Shown: piece after piece, positions 18,175-26,767 of the stretch
Layout of the letters: each line of letters begins with the position of its first letter
Numbering within the stretch: the first letter of the stretch is position 1
Assembly: GCF_026586795.1 (NCBI RefSeq)
Contig: NZ_JAPFGY010000010.1
Coordinates: 39,217-103,216 of the forward strand
Source of the DNA: Erythrobacter sp. WG
GTDB lineage: Bacteria; Pseudomonadota; Alphaproteobacteria; Sphingomonadales; Sphingomonadaceae
DNA length: 64,000 nt
Direction: 5' to 3'
Notes under the pieces: generated by a model
The model's database searches: none
What the model was told of the DNA's origin: nothing
The model's input: only the letters and a program-made list of their open reading frames with translations
Translations under genes and position numbers: made by a program

Positions 18175-19113
18175 TCACGTGCCCCGCTTTGCCGCCGGCT
18201 TCGGCGCCGGCTTCGCGGTCGGCTTGGGCGCGATCGGTTGCACCACGGGCTGTGCGGTGACGCCCTCGCGCACCGGGATCACGGGAACGGGAAGCCCCGT
18301 CTCGGGATCGAGCACGGCCTGCGTGGGCGCACTGGTCTGCTCGGTCAGAACCCCGGCGCGGGCCTGCTGCACCGCCACCCAGCCCGGCTGCGAGGCCCCG
18401 TATTGGGCGCCCCACTTCGCGTCCCACTCGGCCGAGGCGCGCTGATAGGCCTCGTATTCGTCGAAGAACTGCTCGAAAGGCGCCAAGAGCCCATCGAAAT
18501 TGGCGCGCGCGAAGGCGAGCGGATCGCTCGGCGGCGTCGCCTGCGCGCGGTTCGCCATATCGAGCGCCGCGCGGCAGAACCCGGCGCGGGCGGCAGGCTC
18601 GGCGAAGAAATTGTAGACCTGCGTGGTGTAGCCATCACGCGCCACGATCGCGTCGCGGCGGACCCTGAAGCGGCTGGTGTAGCTCTTCTCGAGCCGGTCG
18701 TTGACCGCCTTGAGAGAGCGCACGTTGCGGGTGAGGAAGCCGCGATAGCCGGTCAGGATCGGCTCATATTCGGGCGACAGGCAGTTGAGCGCGGCGACAT
18801 TCCAGGCGGAGCGCAGGTTCCAGACAAGCTGGTCGTCGGTAAGGTTGCTATTCACCGTGATGCGGCGTCCGTCAGGCCCGCGCGAGGGCATCGACATCAC
18901 GTAGTGCGCGCCCCCCGGTGGAAGCGGGCGATAGGGAACGGTCTCGACCACCGGCGCCGGGCGGGCGGCGACGGTGGGCGGCGGCGGCGGGGCCTTGGCC
19001 GCACAGCCGGCGAGAAGCGTCGCGCCGGCCAGCGCCGTGATCGTCAGGCCAAAGGTCGCGCGGGCCGAAGCCTGCGAAGAACAAGCGGTCGGCGTGTGGG
19101 GGGACGCGCTCAT
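18175..19113 (-). CDS. Predicted lipoprotein of unknown function
   Basis: 312 residues. A signal sequence ends in a lipobox (GATLLAGCAAK), so the protein is probably lipid-anchored. A short proline run follows, then an alpha-helical body of about 200 residues (QLVWNLRSAWNVAALNCLSP, ILTGYRGFLTRNVRSLKAVND, SKYTSRF-like basic helices, FEQFFDEYEAYQRASAEWD). A Pro/Ala/Lys-rich tail (KPTAKPAPKPAAKRG) could contact peptidoglycan or other polyanions. The ATG at 19113 is chosen for its GGAGAG site. I recognise the pattern as common in sphingomonads but can assign no function. Confidence 0.75.
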   Translation of the reverse strand: MSASPHTPTACSSQASARATFGLTITALAGATLLAGCAAKAPPPPPTVAARPAPVVETVPYRPLPPGGAHYVMSMPSRGPDGRRITVNSNLTDDQLVWNLRSAWNVAALNCLSPEYEPILTGYRGFLTRNVRSLKAVNDRLEKSYTSRFRVRRDAIVARDGYTTQVYNFFAEPAARAGFCRAALDMANRAQATPPSDPLAFARANFDGLLAPFEQFFDEYEAYQRASAEWDAKWGAQYGASQPGWVAVQQARAGVLTEQTSAPTQAVLDPETGLPVPVIPVREGVTAQPVVQPIAPKPTAKPAPKPAAKRGT

Positions 19114-19218
19114 GTAAAGACTCTCTCCTGCTGCGGTTCCGGAGCCGCCCGCAGGGTGATGCGCGGGCGAGGCTTGCTCCAAGCTGAAGGCGCGATAGCC
19201 GCCTTCCCGCGCAAAGCA

Positions 19219-19252
19219 AATGCCCGGAAGCCTTTGTGGGCCTCCGGGCATT
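19219..19252 (-). terminator. Hairpin terminator downstream of the Bax-inhibitor-like gene
   Basis: Arms AATGCCCGGAAGCC and GGCCTCCGGGCATT pair over 14 bases with one G-T/A mismatch around a 6-base loop. It lies 46 bases after the stop at 19298, on the strand of that gene. The following T tract is weak (TTTGCTTTG), so termination may be partial. Confidence 0.55.
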
Positions 19253-19297
19253 CGATATTTCAACATCCTTGCGGCAGGCCGAGGCCCGCAGCCCGGA

Positions 19298-20041
19298 TCA
19301 CTCGCGGCTGCCGAACATCCGCAGCAGGAACATGAACATGTTGATGAAGTCGAGATAGAGGTTGAGCGCCCCCATGATCACGACCTTGCCCATCATCTCC
19401 GTGCCACGGACCACGCTGTACTGCTGCTTCAGCCGCTGCGTATCGTAGGCCGTGAGACCCGCAAAGATCAGCACGCCGAGGATGCTGATGACCAGCGCCA
19501 GCGTGCCCGACTGCAGGAACAGGTTGAGCAGCATCGCGATGACCAGGCCGAACACGCCCATGATCAGGAAGGTGCCGAAGCCCGACAGGTCCTTCTTGGT
19601 GGTGTAGCCGAACAGCGACAGCCCCGCGAAGGCGCCGGCGGTGGCGAAGAACGTGCTGGCGATCGATTCCCCGGTGAAGACCAGGAAGATGGTCGACATA
19701 GACAGGCCCATCACCACCGCGAAGGACCAGAACAGGATCTGCAGCGTGGCGGTGCTCATGCGGTTGAGGCCGAAGCTCATCGCCATCACGAAGCCGAGCG
19801 GCGCCAGCGCCACGATCCACATCAGCGGACCCGAAGCGAAGGCGTAGGCAAGGCCCGTCGCCGCCGCGCCGAGCGCGACGATGCCGGTCAGCAGCACGCC
19901 TGAGGTCATGTAGTTGTAGATCGAGAGCATGTACTTGCGCAGGCCCTCGTCATAACCGGCGCGGCCGGCGACATCGCCCCCGGCCCGCGGCACGGAGCCG
20001 AGGCGCTGCGCACTGCGCGAGGTGTCATTCCAGTCAGCCAT
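19298..20041 (-). CDS. Bax inhibitor-1/YccA family inner-membrane protein
   Basis: 247 residues, with a soluble N-terminus of about 45 residues and seven transmembrane helices. Family marks include LRKYMLSIYNYMTSGV before helix 1, GLSLFGYTTKKDLS in the middle, TAYDTQRLKQQY and ALNLYLDFINMFMFLLRMFG at the end. The relatives modulate membrane-protein quality control (YccA with FtsH) or form Ca2+-leak channels (BsYetJ); which applies here is unknown. Start ATG 20041 gives the usual length. A repeat of TTAA half-sites (20165-20184) lies about 125 bases upstream. Confidence 0.92.
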   Translation of the reverse strand: MADWNDTSRSAQRLGSVPRAGGDVAGRAGYDEGLRKYMLSIYNYMTSGVLLTGIVALGAAATGLAYAFASGPLMWIVALAPLGFVMAMSFGLNRMSTATLQILFWSFAVVMGLSMSTIFLVFTGESIASTFFATAGAFAGLSLFGYTTKKDLSGFGTFLIMGVFGLVIAMLLNLFLQSGTLALVISILGVLIFAGLTAYDTQRLKQQYSVVRGTEMMGKVVIMGALNLYLDFINMFMFLLRMFGSRE

Positions 20042-20180
20042 TGCGAAACCCTTAGCCTTTCCAAGACGGAGCGCGAAAGGCCGCGCTCTCCATGGCGGGA
20101 ATATCGGGGTTTCGGTCGCGCATTTCAAGCGAAACCGGACGTCGGACCCCATCAATCGTTCAGCTTAACGTCTGTTAAGA

Positions 20181-20972
20181 TTAAGCGTTCCGCGAAAGCG
20201 CGGCGCCCTTGTCACGGGTCGCCGCAAGCGTCGCCGCCAGCAGGCGCCGCAGCGCCTGGTCCGCGTCGAGCACGTTGAGCCCCTCGCGGGTCATCCCGCC
20301 CGGGCTCGCGACACGATCGGCAAGGGTGGCAGGGTCCGCATTCGCGCCGGCCGCCAGCGCCGCCGCCCCCTCGACAGTGGCGAGCGCGAGCTTTGCGGCC
20401 ATGCCCTCCTCGAGCCCGAGATCGCGAGCCGCCCCGGCGAGGGCGTCGATGAAGCGATAGACGAACCCCGGGCCCGATCCGGCCAGCGCCGTGACGAGAT
20501 CGAACTGCGTCTCGTCCTCCAGCCACATGGCGGTCCCGAGCGCATCGAACAGGTCGTGCGCGGCGCTGCGTTCGTCCGGCGCGAGGCCGGGCCCGGCAAG
20601 GATCACCGGCGACTTGCGGATCGCGGCGGCGAGGTTCGGCATCACCCGAGCGCGCGCGCGCGCGGCGGGGAAAGCGACAGCGAGCTGGGCAAGCGTGATC
20701 CCTGCAAGCAGCGAACAAACCGTCCGGCCCGCGGTCAGACCCTGCAAGCCTGGCGTCAGCGCTCCGAGTTGTTGCGGCTTGAAGCCGAGCAGCACCGCAT
20801 CATGCACCCCGGGCACCTCGGACACATCGCGGTGGAGCGCAACGCCCTCCGGCGCCTCGGCCAGCATGGGATCGAGCACCGAGAACCGTGCAGGAGGCTG
20901 GCCTGCCGCCAGCCACCCGGCGAGCATCGCCCCGCCCATGTTGCCGCAGCCGATGATGAGGAGGTGGTTCAT
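20181..20972 (-). CDS. proC: Pyrroline-5-carboxylate reductase
   Basis: 263 residues. Catalyses NAD(P)H-dependent reduction of 1-pyrroline-5-carboxylate, the last step of proline synthesis. The N-terminal dinucleotide site is IIGCGNMGGAM; RVMPNLAAAI and the substrate/dimer signature ALAGSGPGFVYRFIDALA with ASPGGMTREGL are present. It lies downstream of the ybjN gene, separated by a family D palindromic repeat. proB is 8 kb away on the same strand. Confidence 0.95.
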   Translation of the reverse strand: MNHLLIIGCGNMGGAMLAGWLAAGQPPARFSVLDPMLAEAPEGVALHRDVSEVPGVHDAVLLGFKPQQLGALTPGLQGLTAGRTVCSLLAGITLAQLAVAFPAARARARVMPNLAAAIRKSPVILAGPGLAPDERSAAHDLFDALGTAMWLEDETQFDLVTALAGSGPGFVYRFIDALAGAARDLGLEEGMAAKLALATVEGAAALAAGANADPATLADRVASPGGMTREGLNVLDADQALRRLLAATLAATRDKGAALSRNA

Positions 20973-20984
20973 GCCTTTTCCGAT

Positions 20985-21078
20985 CCGTTCGGGCTGAGCC
21001 TGTCGAAGCCCCGCTCTTCTTCTTCGGTCGCAGCGCTAGAAGAAAGTGCAGCCCTTCGACAAGCTCAGGGCGAACGGA
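20985..21078. repeat. Family D palindromic repeat (intergenic)
   Basis: Left arm CCGTTCGGGCTGAGCCTGTC (20985 on) and right arm ending at 21078 (GACAAGCTCAGGGCGAACGG) are imperfect inverted copies of about 26 bases, with a smaller inverted pair (CTTCTTC/GAAGAAAG) inside. This type is familiar from many sphingomonad and pseudomonad genomes. It fills almost the whole 116-base gap between ybjN and proC. Confidence 0.85.
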
Positions 21079-21088
21079 AATCGGAAGC

Positions 21089-21580
21089 TCAGGCCTCGCC
21101 CGCCGCGTCGACCATCGCCGCCTCGAGCGCGGCGCGGGGGGACTTGCCGCCCCACAGCACGAACTGGAAGGCGGGGTAGAAGCGGTCGCATTCGTCGATC
21201 GCGCTCTCGACCAGCGCCTGCGCCATATCGAGGCTGAGCCGCCCATGGTCGCCCAGCAGCGCCCCGTGGCGATAGAGCAGCACATCGCCGTTCGACCAAA
21301 TGTCGAAGTGGCCGAGCCACATCTGCTCGTTGACGAGGCACAGCAGCTCATACGCGGCAGCGCGCTTGTCGTCGGTGACGCGGATGTCGGGAAGGCACAG
21401 GAACTGGAGGACCGAATCCTCCGCCCGCCAGATCGCGCGGAGCTGGTAATTGGCCCAGCTGCCCTGCACCTCGCCGGTCATCTCGTCCTCCGATACGAAC
21501 TCGCAGGGCCATCCCCGCGCGGCGAAGAGGCTGGCGAGCATTTCGACGGGGGCGGCATCGTCCTCGGCGGAATAGTCCAT
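21089..21580 (-). CDS. YbjN-domain protein
   Basis: 163 residues. The YbjN fold resembles type III secretion chaperones; members are cytoplasmic, often dimeric, and linked to stress and motility in enterobacteria. Visible marks are MLASLFAARGWPCEFVSEDE, WANYQLRAIWRAEDSVLQFLC and LVNEQMWLGHFDIWSNGDVLLYR. An in-frame ATG at 21595 is an alternative start; neither has a strong ribosome site. It is followed by proC, a pairing I recall from other sphingomonads. Molecular role unknown. Confidence 0.85.
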   Translation of the reverse strand: MDYSAEDDAAPVEMLASLFAARGWPCEFVSEDEMTGEVQGSWANYQLRAIWRAEDSVLQFLCLPDIRVTDDKRAAAYELLCLVNEQMWLGHFDIWSNGDVLLYRHGALLGDHGRLSLDMAQALVESAIDECDRFYPAFQFVLWGGKSPRAALEAAMVDAAGEA

Positions 21581-21752
21581 GTCGGCTGCTCTCATGGCCG
21601 GGCCTGTGCGGCGGCGGCGGGCGGGGGTGCGGGGGTCTGGCGAAGCATCGCGGGCAGAAGTGGACGCGAAGCGGGGGGCTTGGCAATCACCCATGCCTGG
21701 GTGGCTGGGGAGAACCGGACAGAGCTGTGCAAAGCCTGTGCAAAGAAACCAT

Positions 21753-21766
21753 GCCGGCGCGCCGGC
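21753..21766. terminator. Short GC palindrome after the TPR-SPOR gene
   Basis: GCCGGCGCGCCGGC is a perfect 14-base palindrome three bases past the SPOR-protein stop, followed on the minus strand by GGTTTCTTTG. It may be a weak terminator. Just beyond it lies a small direct repeat, TGTGCAAAG at 21726 and 21737. Confidence 0.4.
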
Positions 21767-21769
21767 GCA

Positions 21770-23482
21770 TCACTTAAGCGGCTGGATTTCCTCGCCTTCC
21801 GGGCTGACATAGAGGAACACGTCCATGTCCTTCTTCTTCAGCTCGCGCACCAGCGCCTCGGCCTTGTCACGGCTGGTGATCGGCCCCACCAGCAGCCGAT
21901 TGGTCTGCCCCCACTTGGCGGTGTTCGGCTCCAGCTTGGCGAGCGATGCGCCGCCCGTCTTCGACAGGCGCTTCCAGTCGAAGGCAAGCGCGTCGACCTT
22001 GCGCCCGGTCGCGACCTGCACCCAGACGCGGCTCGGATGCTTGGGCTTCGGCGGCTCCTTGGGCTTCGGTTTGGCCTTCTCGGCGGACTTGGCCTTCTCG
22101 TCCGTCTTGGCAGCGGACGCGGCAGGAGCGGGAGCAGCCGCGATTTCCCGGCGCGGGACGATTCGCGAAATGTCGACGGCCTCGGCCCCGGCACGCACGT
22201 CGGGCGGCGGCGCGCCGAGATCGGCAAAGGCATCGGCCACCCGCAGCGTTGCCACGGCGGGTCTGGGCGCAGGGGACGGTGCGGGCGCGGGTGCGAGCGC
22301 CGGGGCGTTGGCCTCAGCCGGCATCGGCGCGGAAGCGGCAGCGACGGGCGGCGGCGCGGCCGCAGCCAACTGGGTCGGCGCGGGCGGACCGACCGGTGCG
22401 GGCGCGGATGCGGCAGGGGGCGGCACGCTCGATACGGCAACCGGCGCCACCGTCGCCACCCGTGCGGGCTGGCTCGCTGGTGCTGGCACCGGGGTCGGGG
22501 ACGGGGCCGGGGCCGGGGCGGAGCTTGCCGCCGTCCTTCCTCTGCGCCTCGTCTGCGCCGATGACGGCGCTGGTGCCGGAGCCGAAGGCACGACGCTGGC
22601 CGGTGCTGCGGCCGTCGGCGTGCCAAGCGGCGGGCCCGACGGCGCAAGGCGGCCCTCGCCGCGCTCCTCGGCCGCGAAACGGGCCAGGCGCGGATCGTCG
22701 CGGCCAATGTCGGCGGCGCGCGGGAAGATTCCGAGATTCGCCGCCGCGGCCTGCTGCGGCTTGGTGAGGCGCGGCATATAGCCGAGATAGGGCACCAGCC
22801 GGGTCGCCAGATCGCGCGGCATGACCTGCTCGACGATCGCGGCAGCGCGGTCGCTCTCGCCCATGATCGCGAGGCCGAAGGCGCGCGCGCGCTGCGCCGC
22901 CATGTCGCGGCGGTCGAGCAACGGACGCAGCGTCTCCTCGAAGCGCGCGCGATTGCCGCTGATGGCGAAGCTGACCGCCAGGCGCCGGCGCGCCTCGTCA
23001 TCGGCGGGATCGAGCTGGAGCGCCCGGAAATAGGCAGATTGCGCGGCGGTCTGATCCCCCACCAGATCGAGGCTGAGCGCGCGGTCACTGGCCAGCGCCC
23101 GCTCGTCGCCACCGGCCGCCAGCGCCCGGTCGAACTGCACCAGCGCCTCGCCCGCCCGGCCCGAGCGCAGGTAGACCGCGCCGAGCCCCTGCGCGACACC
23201 GGGGTAGCCCGGATCGACATCCGCCGCCCGCCCGAAGAATCCGACCGCGGCTTCGAGATCTCCGACGCCGAGCGCAGCCTGTCCCGCCTCGAGCAGCGTG
23301 TCACGATCGCGCGGCATCCTGCTCAGCGTGACCAGCGCGCGGTTCAGGCGCTGCACCTCGGCGCTGGGAAGCTGCTGCACGACCTCGCGGGAGACGACAT
23401 CCTGCGCAGCCGCTTCCGCGAATGCGGGGATGAGGACACAGAACGCGGCCAGAACCGGGGTGACTGGTAAGCGGGACAGCAT
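21770..23482 (-). CDS. Secreted TPR protein with C-terminal SPOR domain
   Basis: 570 residues. A signal peptide (LPVTPVLAAFCVLIPAFAEAAA) is followed by about 230 residues of TPR-type helices (LLEAGQAALGVGDLEAAVGFF, GLGAVYLRSGRAGEALVQFDRALA). Next come about 220 residues of Pro/Ala-rich linker with a Lys-rich stretch, then a SPOR domain in the last 80 residues (SRVWVQVATGRKVDALAFDW, RLLVGPITSRDKAEALVRELKKKD). SPOR domains bind glycan strands lacking stem peptides and so collect at the division septum. It starts 89 bases after the ftsZ stop, which suits a septal role. Its partner is unknown. Confidence 0.85.
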   Translation of the reverse strand: MLSRLPVTPVLAAFCVLIPAFAEAAAQDVVSREVVQQLPSAEVQRLNRALVTLSRMPRDRDTLLEAGQAALGVGDLEAAVGFFGRAADVDPGYPGVAQGLGAVYLRSGRAGEALVQFDRALAAGGDERALASDRALSLDLVGDQTAAQSAYFRALQLDPADDEARRRLAVSFAISGNRARFEETLRPLLDRRDMAAQRARAFGLAIMGESDRAAAIVEQVMPRDLATRLVPYLGYMPRLTKPQQAAAANLGIFPRAADIGRDDPRLARFAAEERGEGRLAPSGPPLGTPTAAAPASVVPSAPAPAPSSAQTRRRGRTAASSAPAPAPSPTPVPAPASQPARVATVAPVAVSSVPPPAASAPAPVGPPAPTQLAAAAPPPVAAASAPMPAEANAPALAPAPAPSPAPRPAVATLRVADAFADLGAPPPDVRAGAEAVDISRIVPRREIAAAPAPAASAAKTDEKAKSAEKAKPKPKEPPKPKHPSRVWVQVATGRKVDALAFDWKRLSKTGGASLAKLEPNTAKWGQTNRLLVGPITSRDKAEALVRELKKKDMDVFLYVSPEGEEIQPLK

Positions 23483-23571
23483 AGCGGGTGCTCTAATGTC
23501 CCTGGCTTTCGCGGCCATCCGAGGCGAGGCGCGCTGCGCCAGGCCGACCGGGAGCCGCGCCGGGCCGGGGT

Positions 23572-25305
23572 TCACTGGTTGTTCTGGCGTCCAAGAAAGC
23601 GGGGAATGCTGAGCGCCGGGCCATCGTCGCTGTCGCCTTCGTCGTCTTCCTCTTCCTCGCGCGCGGTGCTGCGCGAGAGGTTGGCCATGCGTTCGAACAG
23701 CGTGCTACCCGATGTCGCCCCGCCGCCGGCGCCAGCGCCACCGCCCTCGCCGCCGCCGAGCAGGCCGCGCCGCCGTCCGCCGCCGAGGCGCGCCTCGACC
23801 GGGCGGTCTTCGGCCGCGAGCCGATCGGCGCTGGCGAGGAGGTCGTCCTGCACCGGCGGGCGCGTTGCGCCGCCGGCAGGTTCGCGGGTGTCGGCGTAGC
23901 TCTCGTCGAGATCGAGCGCATCGTCGTCGCCGCCCGCACCCTGGCCGTAACCCGACGCCTCGTCAGCGCCGCGCAGCCCGGCGAGCGGATCGACGATATC
24001 GTCGACGTCGTCCTCGTATTCGTCACCATAGCCGTCACCGGCCTTCATTCCGCTGAGCTCGAAGGGCGCAGCCGACCCGTAGGCGGCTTCACCCTCGCCC
24101 TCATCCTCGGCAACCTCGGCGAGGTCGAGCATATCCTCGTCGTCCTCGTCGGCCGCCGCGGCGGCGCCGAGATCGAGCGTCGGCGCGGCGGACGCGGTCA
24201 TCGGCGCGGCATAGGGCGCGGGCCGGGCGCTCGGCAGTTCGTCGAAACCGCCGTCCTCGGACAGCTCCAGCACCGGACGCTTGGGCGCACGCGCCCCGCC
24301 GAGCGAGACGGTTTGCGAGCGCTCGGACTGGCCGATCGCGCTCTGCTCGATGCCGGTGGCGACCACCGAGACGCGGATCTTGCCCTTGAGATCGGGGTTG
24401 AAGGCCGAGCCCCAGATGATGTTGGCATCCTCGTCGACCAGCTCGCGGATGTGGTTGGCGGCCTCGTCGACCTCGAGCAGGCGCATGTCCTCGCCGCCGA
24501 TGATCGAGATGATGACGCCCTTGGCGCCGGCCATGCTCACCCCGTCGAGCAGCGGATTGGCGATCGCCTGTTCGGCGGCTTCCAGCGCGCGGTTCTCGCC
24601 CTCGCCCTCGCCGGTGCCCATCATCGCCTTGCCCATCTCGCTCATCACGCTGCGCACGTCGGCGAAATCGAGGTTGATAAGGCCGGGCATGACCATCAGG
24701 TCGGTGATCGAACGCACGCCCTGCTGGAGCACCTCGTCGGCGAGCTGGAAGGCTTCCTTGAAGGTGGTCTCGGCCTTGGCGACCAGGAACAGGTTCTGGT
24801 TGGGGATGACGATCAGCGTGTCGACCTGGCGCTGGAGCTCCTCGATCCCGGCTTCGGCGGCACGCATCCGGCGGGTGCCTTCGAACAGGAACGGCTTGGT
24901 GACGACACCCACCGTCAGCACGCCCATACGGCGCGCGGCTTCCGCGATGACCGGCGCGGCGCCGGTGCCGGTGCCGCCGCCCATGCCCGCAGCGATGAAG
25001 CACATATTGACGCCTTCGAGCGCCTTCTCGATCTCGGCGACGGTCTCTTCCGCCGCAGCCTTGCCCACTTCGGGACGCGCGCCCGCGCCGAGGCCGCCGG
25101 TGATGTCGGGCCCGAGCTGGATGCGGCGTTCGGCCGGGGAGGTGCTCAAGGCCTGCGCATCGGTGTTGGCGACGATGAATTCGACACCCTCGATCTCGGC
25201 CGCGATCATGTTGGCGATGGCGTTCCCGCCGGCACCGCCGATGCCGATGACGGTGATGCGGGGGCGCAGATCGTCGCTCGCCGCGGGTCCGATATTGATG
25301 CTCAT
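23572..25305 (-). CDS. ftsZ: Cell division GTPase FtsZ
   Basis: 577 residues, long for FtsZ (E. coli has 383, Caulobacter 508). The GTPase core covers residues ~1-320: [26 protein letters not shown], the tubulin signature [12 protein letters not shown], and the T7 loop [15 protein letters not shown]. About 230 residues of acidic, Gly-rich disordered linker follow. The protein ends in the conserved tail IPRFLGRQ that docks FtsA, ZipA-like proteins and membrane tethers. It assembles the cytokinetic ring. It is the last dcw gene, separated from ftsA by 124 bases holding a DnaA box and an inverted repeat, so it probably also has its own promoter. A clear GGAGG precedes the ATG. Confidence 0.97.
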   Translation of the reverse strand: MSINIGPAASDDLRPRITVIGIGGAGGNAIANMIAAEIEGVEFIVANTDAQALSTSPAERRIQLGPDITGGLGAGARPEVGKAAAEETVAEIEKALEGVNMCFIAAGMGGGTGTGAAPVIAEAARRMGVLTVGVVTKPFLFEGTRRMRAAEAGIEELQRQVDTLIVIPNQNLFLVAKAETTFKEAFQLADEVLQQGVRSITDLMVMPGLINLDFADVRSVMSEMGKAMMGTGEGEGENRALEAAEQAIANPLLDGVSMAGAKGVIISIIGGEDMRLLEVDEAANHIRELVDEDANIIWGSAFNPDLKGKIRVSVVATGIEQSAIGQSERSQTVSLGGARAPKRPVLELSEDGGFDELPSARPAPYAAPMTASAAPTLDLGAAAAADEDDEDMLDLAEVAEDEGEGEAAYGSAAPFELSGMKAGDGYGDEYEDDVDDIVDPLAGLRGADEASGYGQGAGGDDDALDLDESYADTREPAGGATRPPVQDDLLASADRLAAEDRPVEARLGGGRRRGLLGGGEGGGAGAGGGATSGSTLFERMANLSRSTAREEEEDDEGDSDDGPALSIPRFLGRQNNQ

Positions 25306-25368
25306 GGGCTCGTCCTCCAGGCGCGGGGTCGCGGCTTTCTGATCCTATTCCCCCGCTTATAGCGTCTG

Positions 25369-25385
25369 TGACACAATCGGTGTCA
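25369..25385. promoter_or_regulatory. Inverted repeat (operator-like) upstream of ftsZ
   Basis: TGACAC and GTGTCA are exact 6-base inverted arms around five bases. The site lies 64 bases before the ftsZ start, close to -10-like sequences on the minus strand (TATAAAAT and TATAAG). The size suits a dimeric regulator, but I cannot name one. Confidence 0.5.
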
Positions 25386-25407
25386 TCATTTTATAGCGGC
25401 AAACCCC

Positions 25408-25416
25408 TTATCCACA
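25408..25416 (+). promoter_or_regulatory. Perfect DnaA box upstream of ftsZ
   Basis: TTATCCACA is an exact match to the DnaA box consensus and lies about 103 bases upstream of the ftsZ ATG, between ftsA and ftsZ. DnaA is known to activate ftsZ transcription in Caulobacter, so direct control is plausible here. A single 9-mer can occur by chance, though this AT-rich one is unlikely in such GC-rich DNA. Confidence 0.65.
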
Positions 25417-25429
25417 GCGGGTCTGCCCC

Positions 25430-26767
25430 TCAGAAATACTCCTTCAGCGCCCGGAACAGGCGCATCACCAGCGCCCACCAGCCGCTTTCGCGCGACAGCG
25501 CACGGTACACGCCGCCGCGCCCTGTGCCCACCTTGCGGATGTCGATCGGATCATCGGCGGCATAGAGACACAGGCCCGCAAGCGTCGCGAAGCCCGGCGC
25601 ATGGTGCGCCTCGGGCATCCCGGTGAGCTGCGGCGGGCGGCCGAGCCGGACCGGCTGGCCGAGCGCGCCCTGCATAAAGTCGGCCATGCCGGCGAGCTCC
25701 GCCCCGCCGCCGGTCAGCACCACCTGTCCCGCCCGCGCCCCTGAAAAACCGATCGCCTTCAATGCTCTGCCGACCTCGGCGGTGAGCAGCCCGAGCTGCT
25801 GGGTCACCACCGCGATCAGCTCTGCGCGCACGATCCGGTTCTTGTCGTCCGCCCCGCGCGCCAGCGGGCCGACCGGCGCGCCGTCCCCGCCCTCGCCCGG
25901 CGGGCTGACAGGGATCAGCTCGCGGTGGTCCGAGGGGCTGGCGACCGCGGAGCCCGCGACGCATTTGAGCCGCTCGGCCTGCGAACGGCGGATGCCGAAG
26001 CTCGAGGCGATCGCGTCGGTGATCGCGCCCGATCCCATCGGCACGGCGTGAAGGCCCAGCAGCATCCCGCCCGCGAAGACCGCGACATTGGTGATGTCGG
26101 CGCCGATCTCGACCAGCGCGACGCCCAGTTCGCGTTCCTCGACCGTGAGACAGGCCTGCCCGGCGGCAAGCGGCGCGGCGACCACGCCTTCGACCTCGAG
26201 ATGCGCGTTCTGCACCGCCTCGGTGAGGTTCCTGACCGGCGCCCCGTCGGCGAGCATCACGTGGATGTCGACCCCCAGCCGCTCGGCATGGAGCCCGCGC
26301 GGATTGGCGACACCGTGCGCGCCGTCGAGAGTATAGTGCGCGGGCTGGGCGTGCAGGACCTTGCGCCCGTCGGGCTGGATCATGCCCTGCGCCGCGACCA
26401 GCAGCTGCTCGACGTCCTCGTCCTCGATCCGCCGCCCGCCGATCTCGATGTCGACCGAGACGACGTCGCTGGCGAGCCCCGCCCCGGCGCAGGCGATCCA
26501 TACCGAGCGCACCGGCGTTGCAGCGCTGCGTTCGGCGCGCTCGACCGCGTCGCGGATCGCGTGGGCGGCGGCCGCCATGTCGGTGACGTACCCGCGCTTG
26601 ATCCCGGCACTGGCGCGGTGCCCGGAGCCGAGCACCTGCAACTCGCCGGTCTCGGTCTCGCCCATGATCATCGCCGAGATGCGGAACGAGCCGATGTTGA
26701 CGGCGGCATAGGTCCGCGCGAGGCGACGCTGGGGCGCAGGCGGGCGGCTGGCGGGTCTGGAGGCCAT
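25430..26767 (-). CDS. ftsA: Cell division protein FtsA
   Basis: 445 residues of the actin-like FtsA family: YAAVNIGSFRISAMI (phosphate 1), the 1C domain, ALVEIGADITNVAVFAGG (phosphate 2) and VVLTGGGAELAGM (adenosine site). The last residues GWWALVMRLFRALKEYF form the amphipathic membrane-targeting helix. FtsA tethers FtsZ filaments to the inner membrane and recruits late division proteins. The N-terminal ~20 residues are basic and proline-rich. Start ATG 26767 shares one base with the ftsQ stop. Confidence 0.96.
   Translation of the reverse strand: MASRPASRPPAPQRRLARTYAAVNIGSFRISAMIMGETETGELQVLGSGHRASAGIKRGYVTDMAAAAHAIRDAVERAERSAATPVRSVWIACAGAGLASDVVSVDIEIGGRRIEDEDVEQLLVAAQGMIQPDGRKVLHAQPAHYTLDGAHGVANPRGLHAERLGVDIHVMLADGAPVRNLTEAVQNAHLEVEGVVAAPLAAGQACLTVEERELGVALVEIGADITNVAVFAGGMLLGLHAVPMGSGAITDAIASSFGIRRSQAERLKCVAGSAVASPSDHRELIPVSPPGEGGDGAPVGPLARGADDKNRIVRAELIAVVTQQLGLLTAEVGRALKAIGFSGARAGQVVLTGGGAELAGMADFMQGALGQPVRLGRPPQLTGMPEAHHAPGFATLAGLCLYAADDPIDIRKVGTGRGGVYRALSRESGWWALVMRLFRALKEYF

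Noticed and set aside
18172..18187. CACGTG near 18176 as a parS variant
   Set aside because: Only the central hexamer matches; the outer arms are unrelated.
20165..20184. TTAA-N6-TTAA upstream of the Bax-inhibitor-like gene as a CtrA site
   Set aside because: The CtrA consensus needs seven bases between half-sites; here it is six and then two, and it overlaps the proC stop, so I left it as a weak observation.
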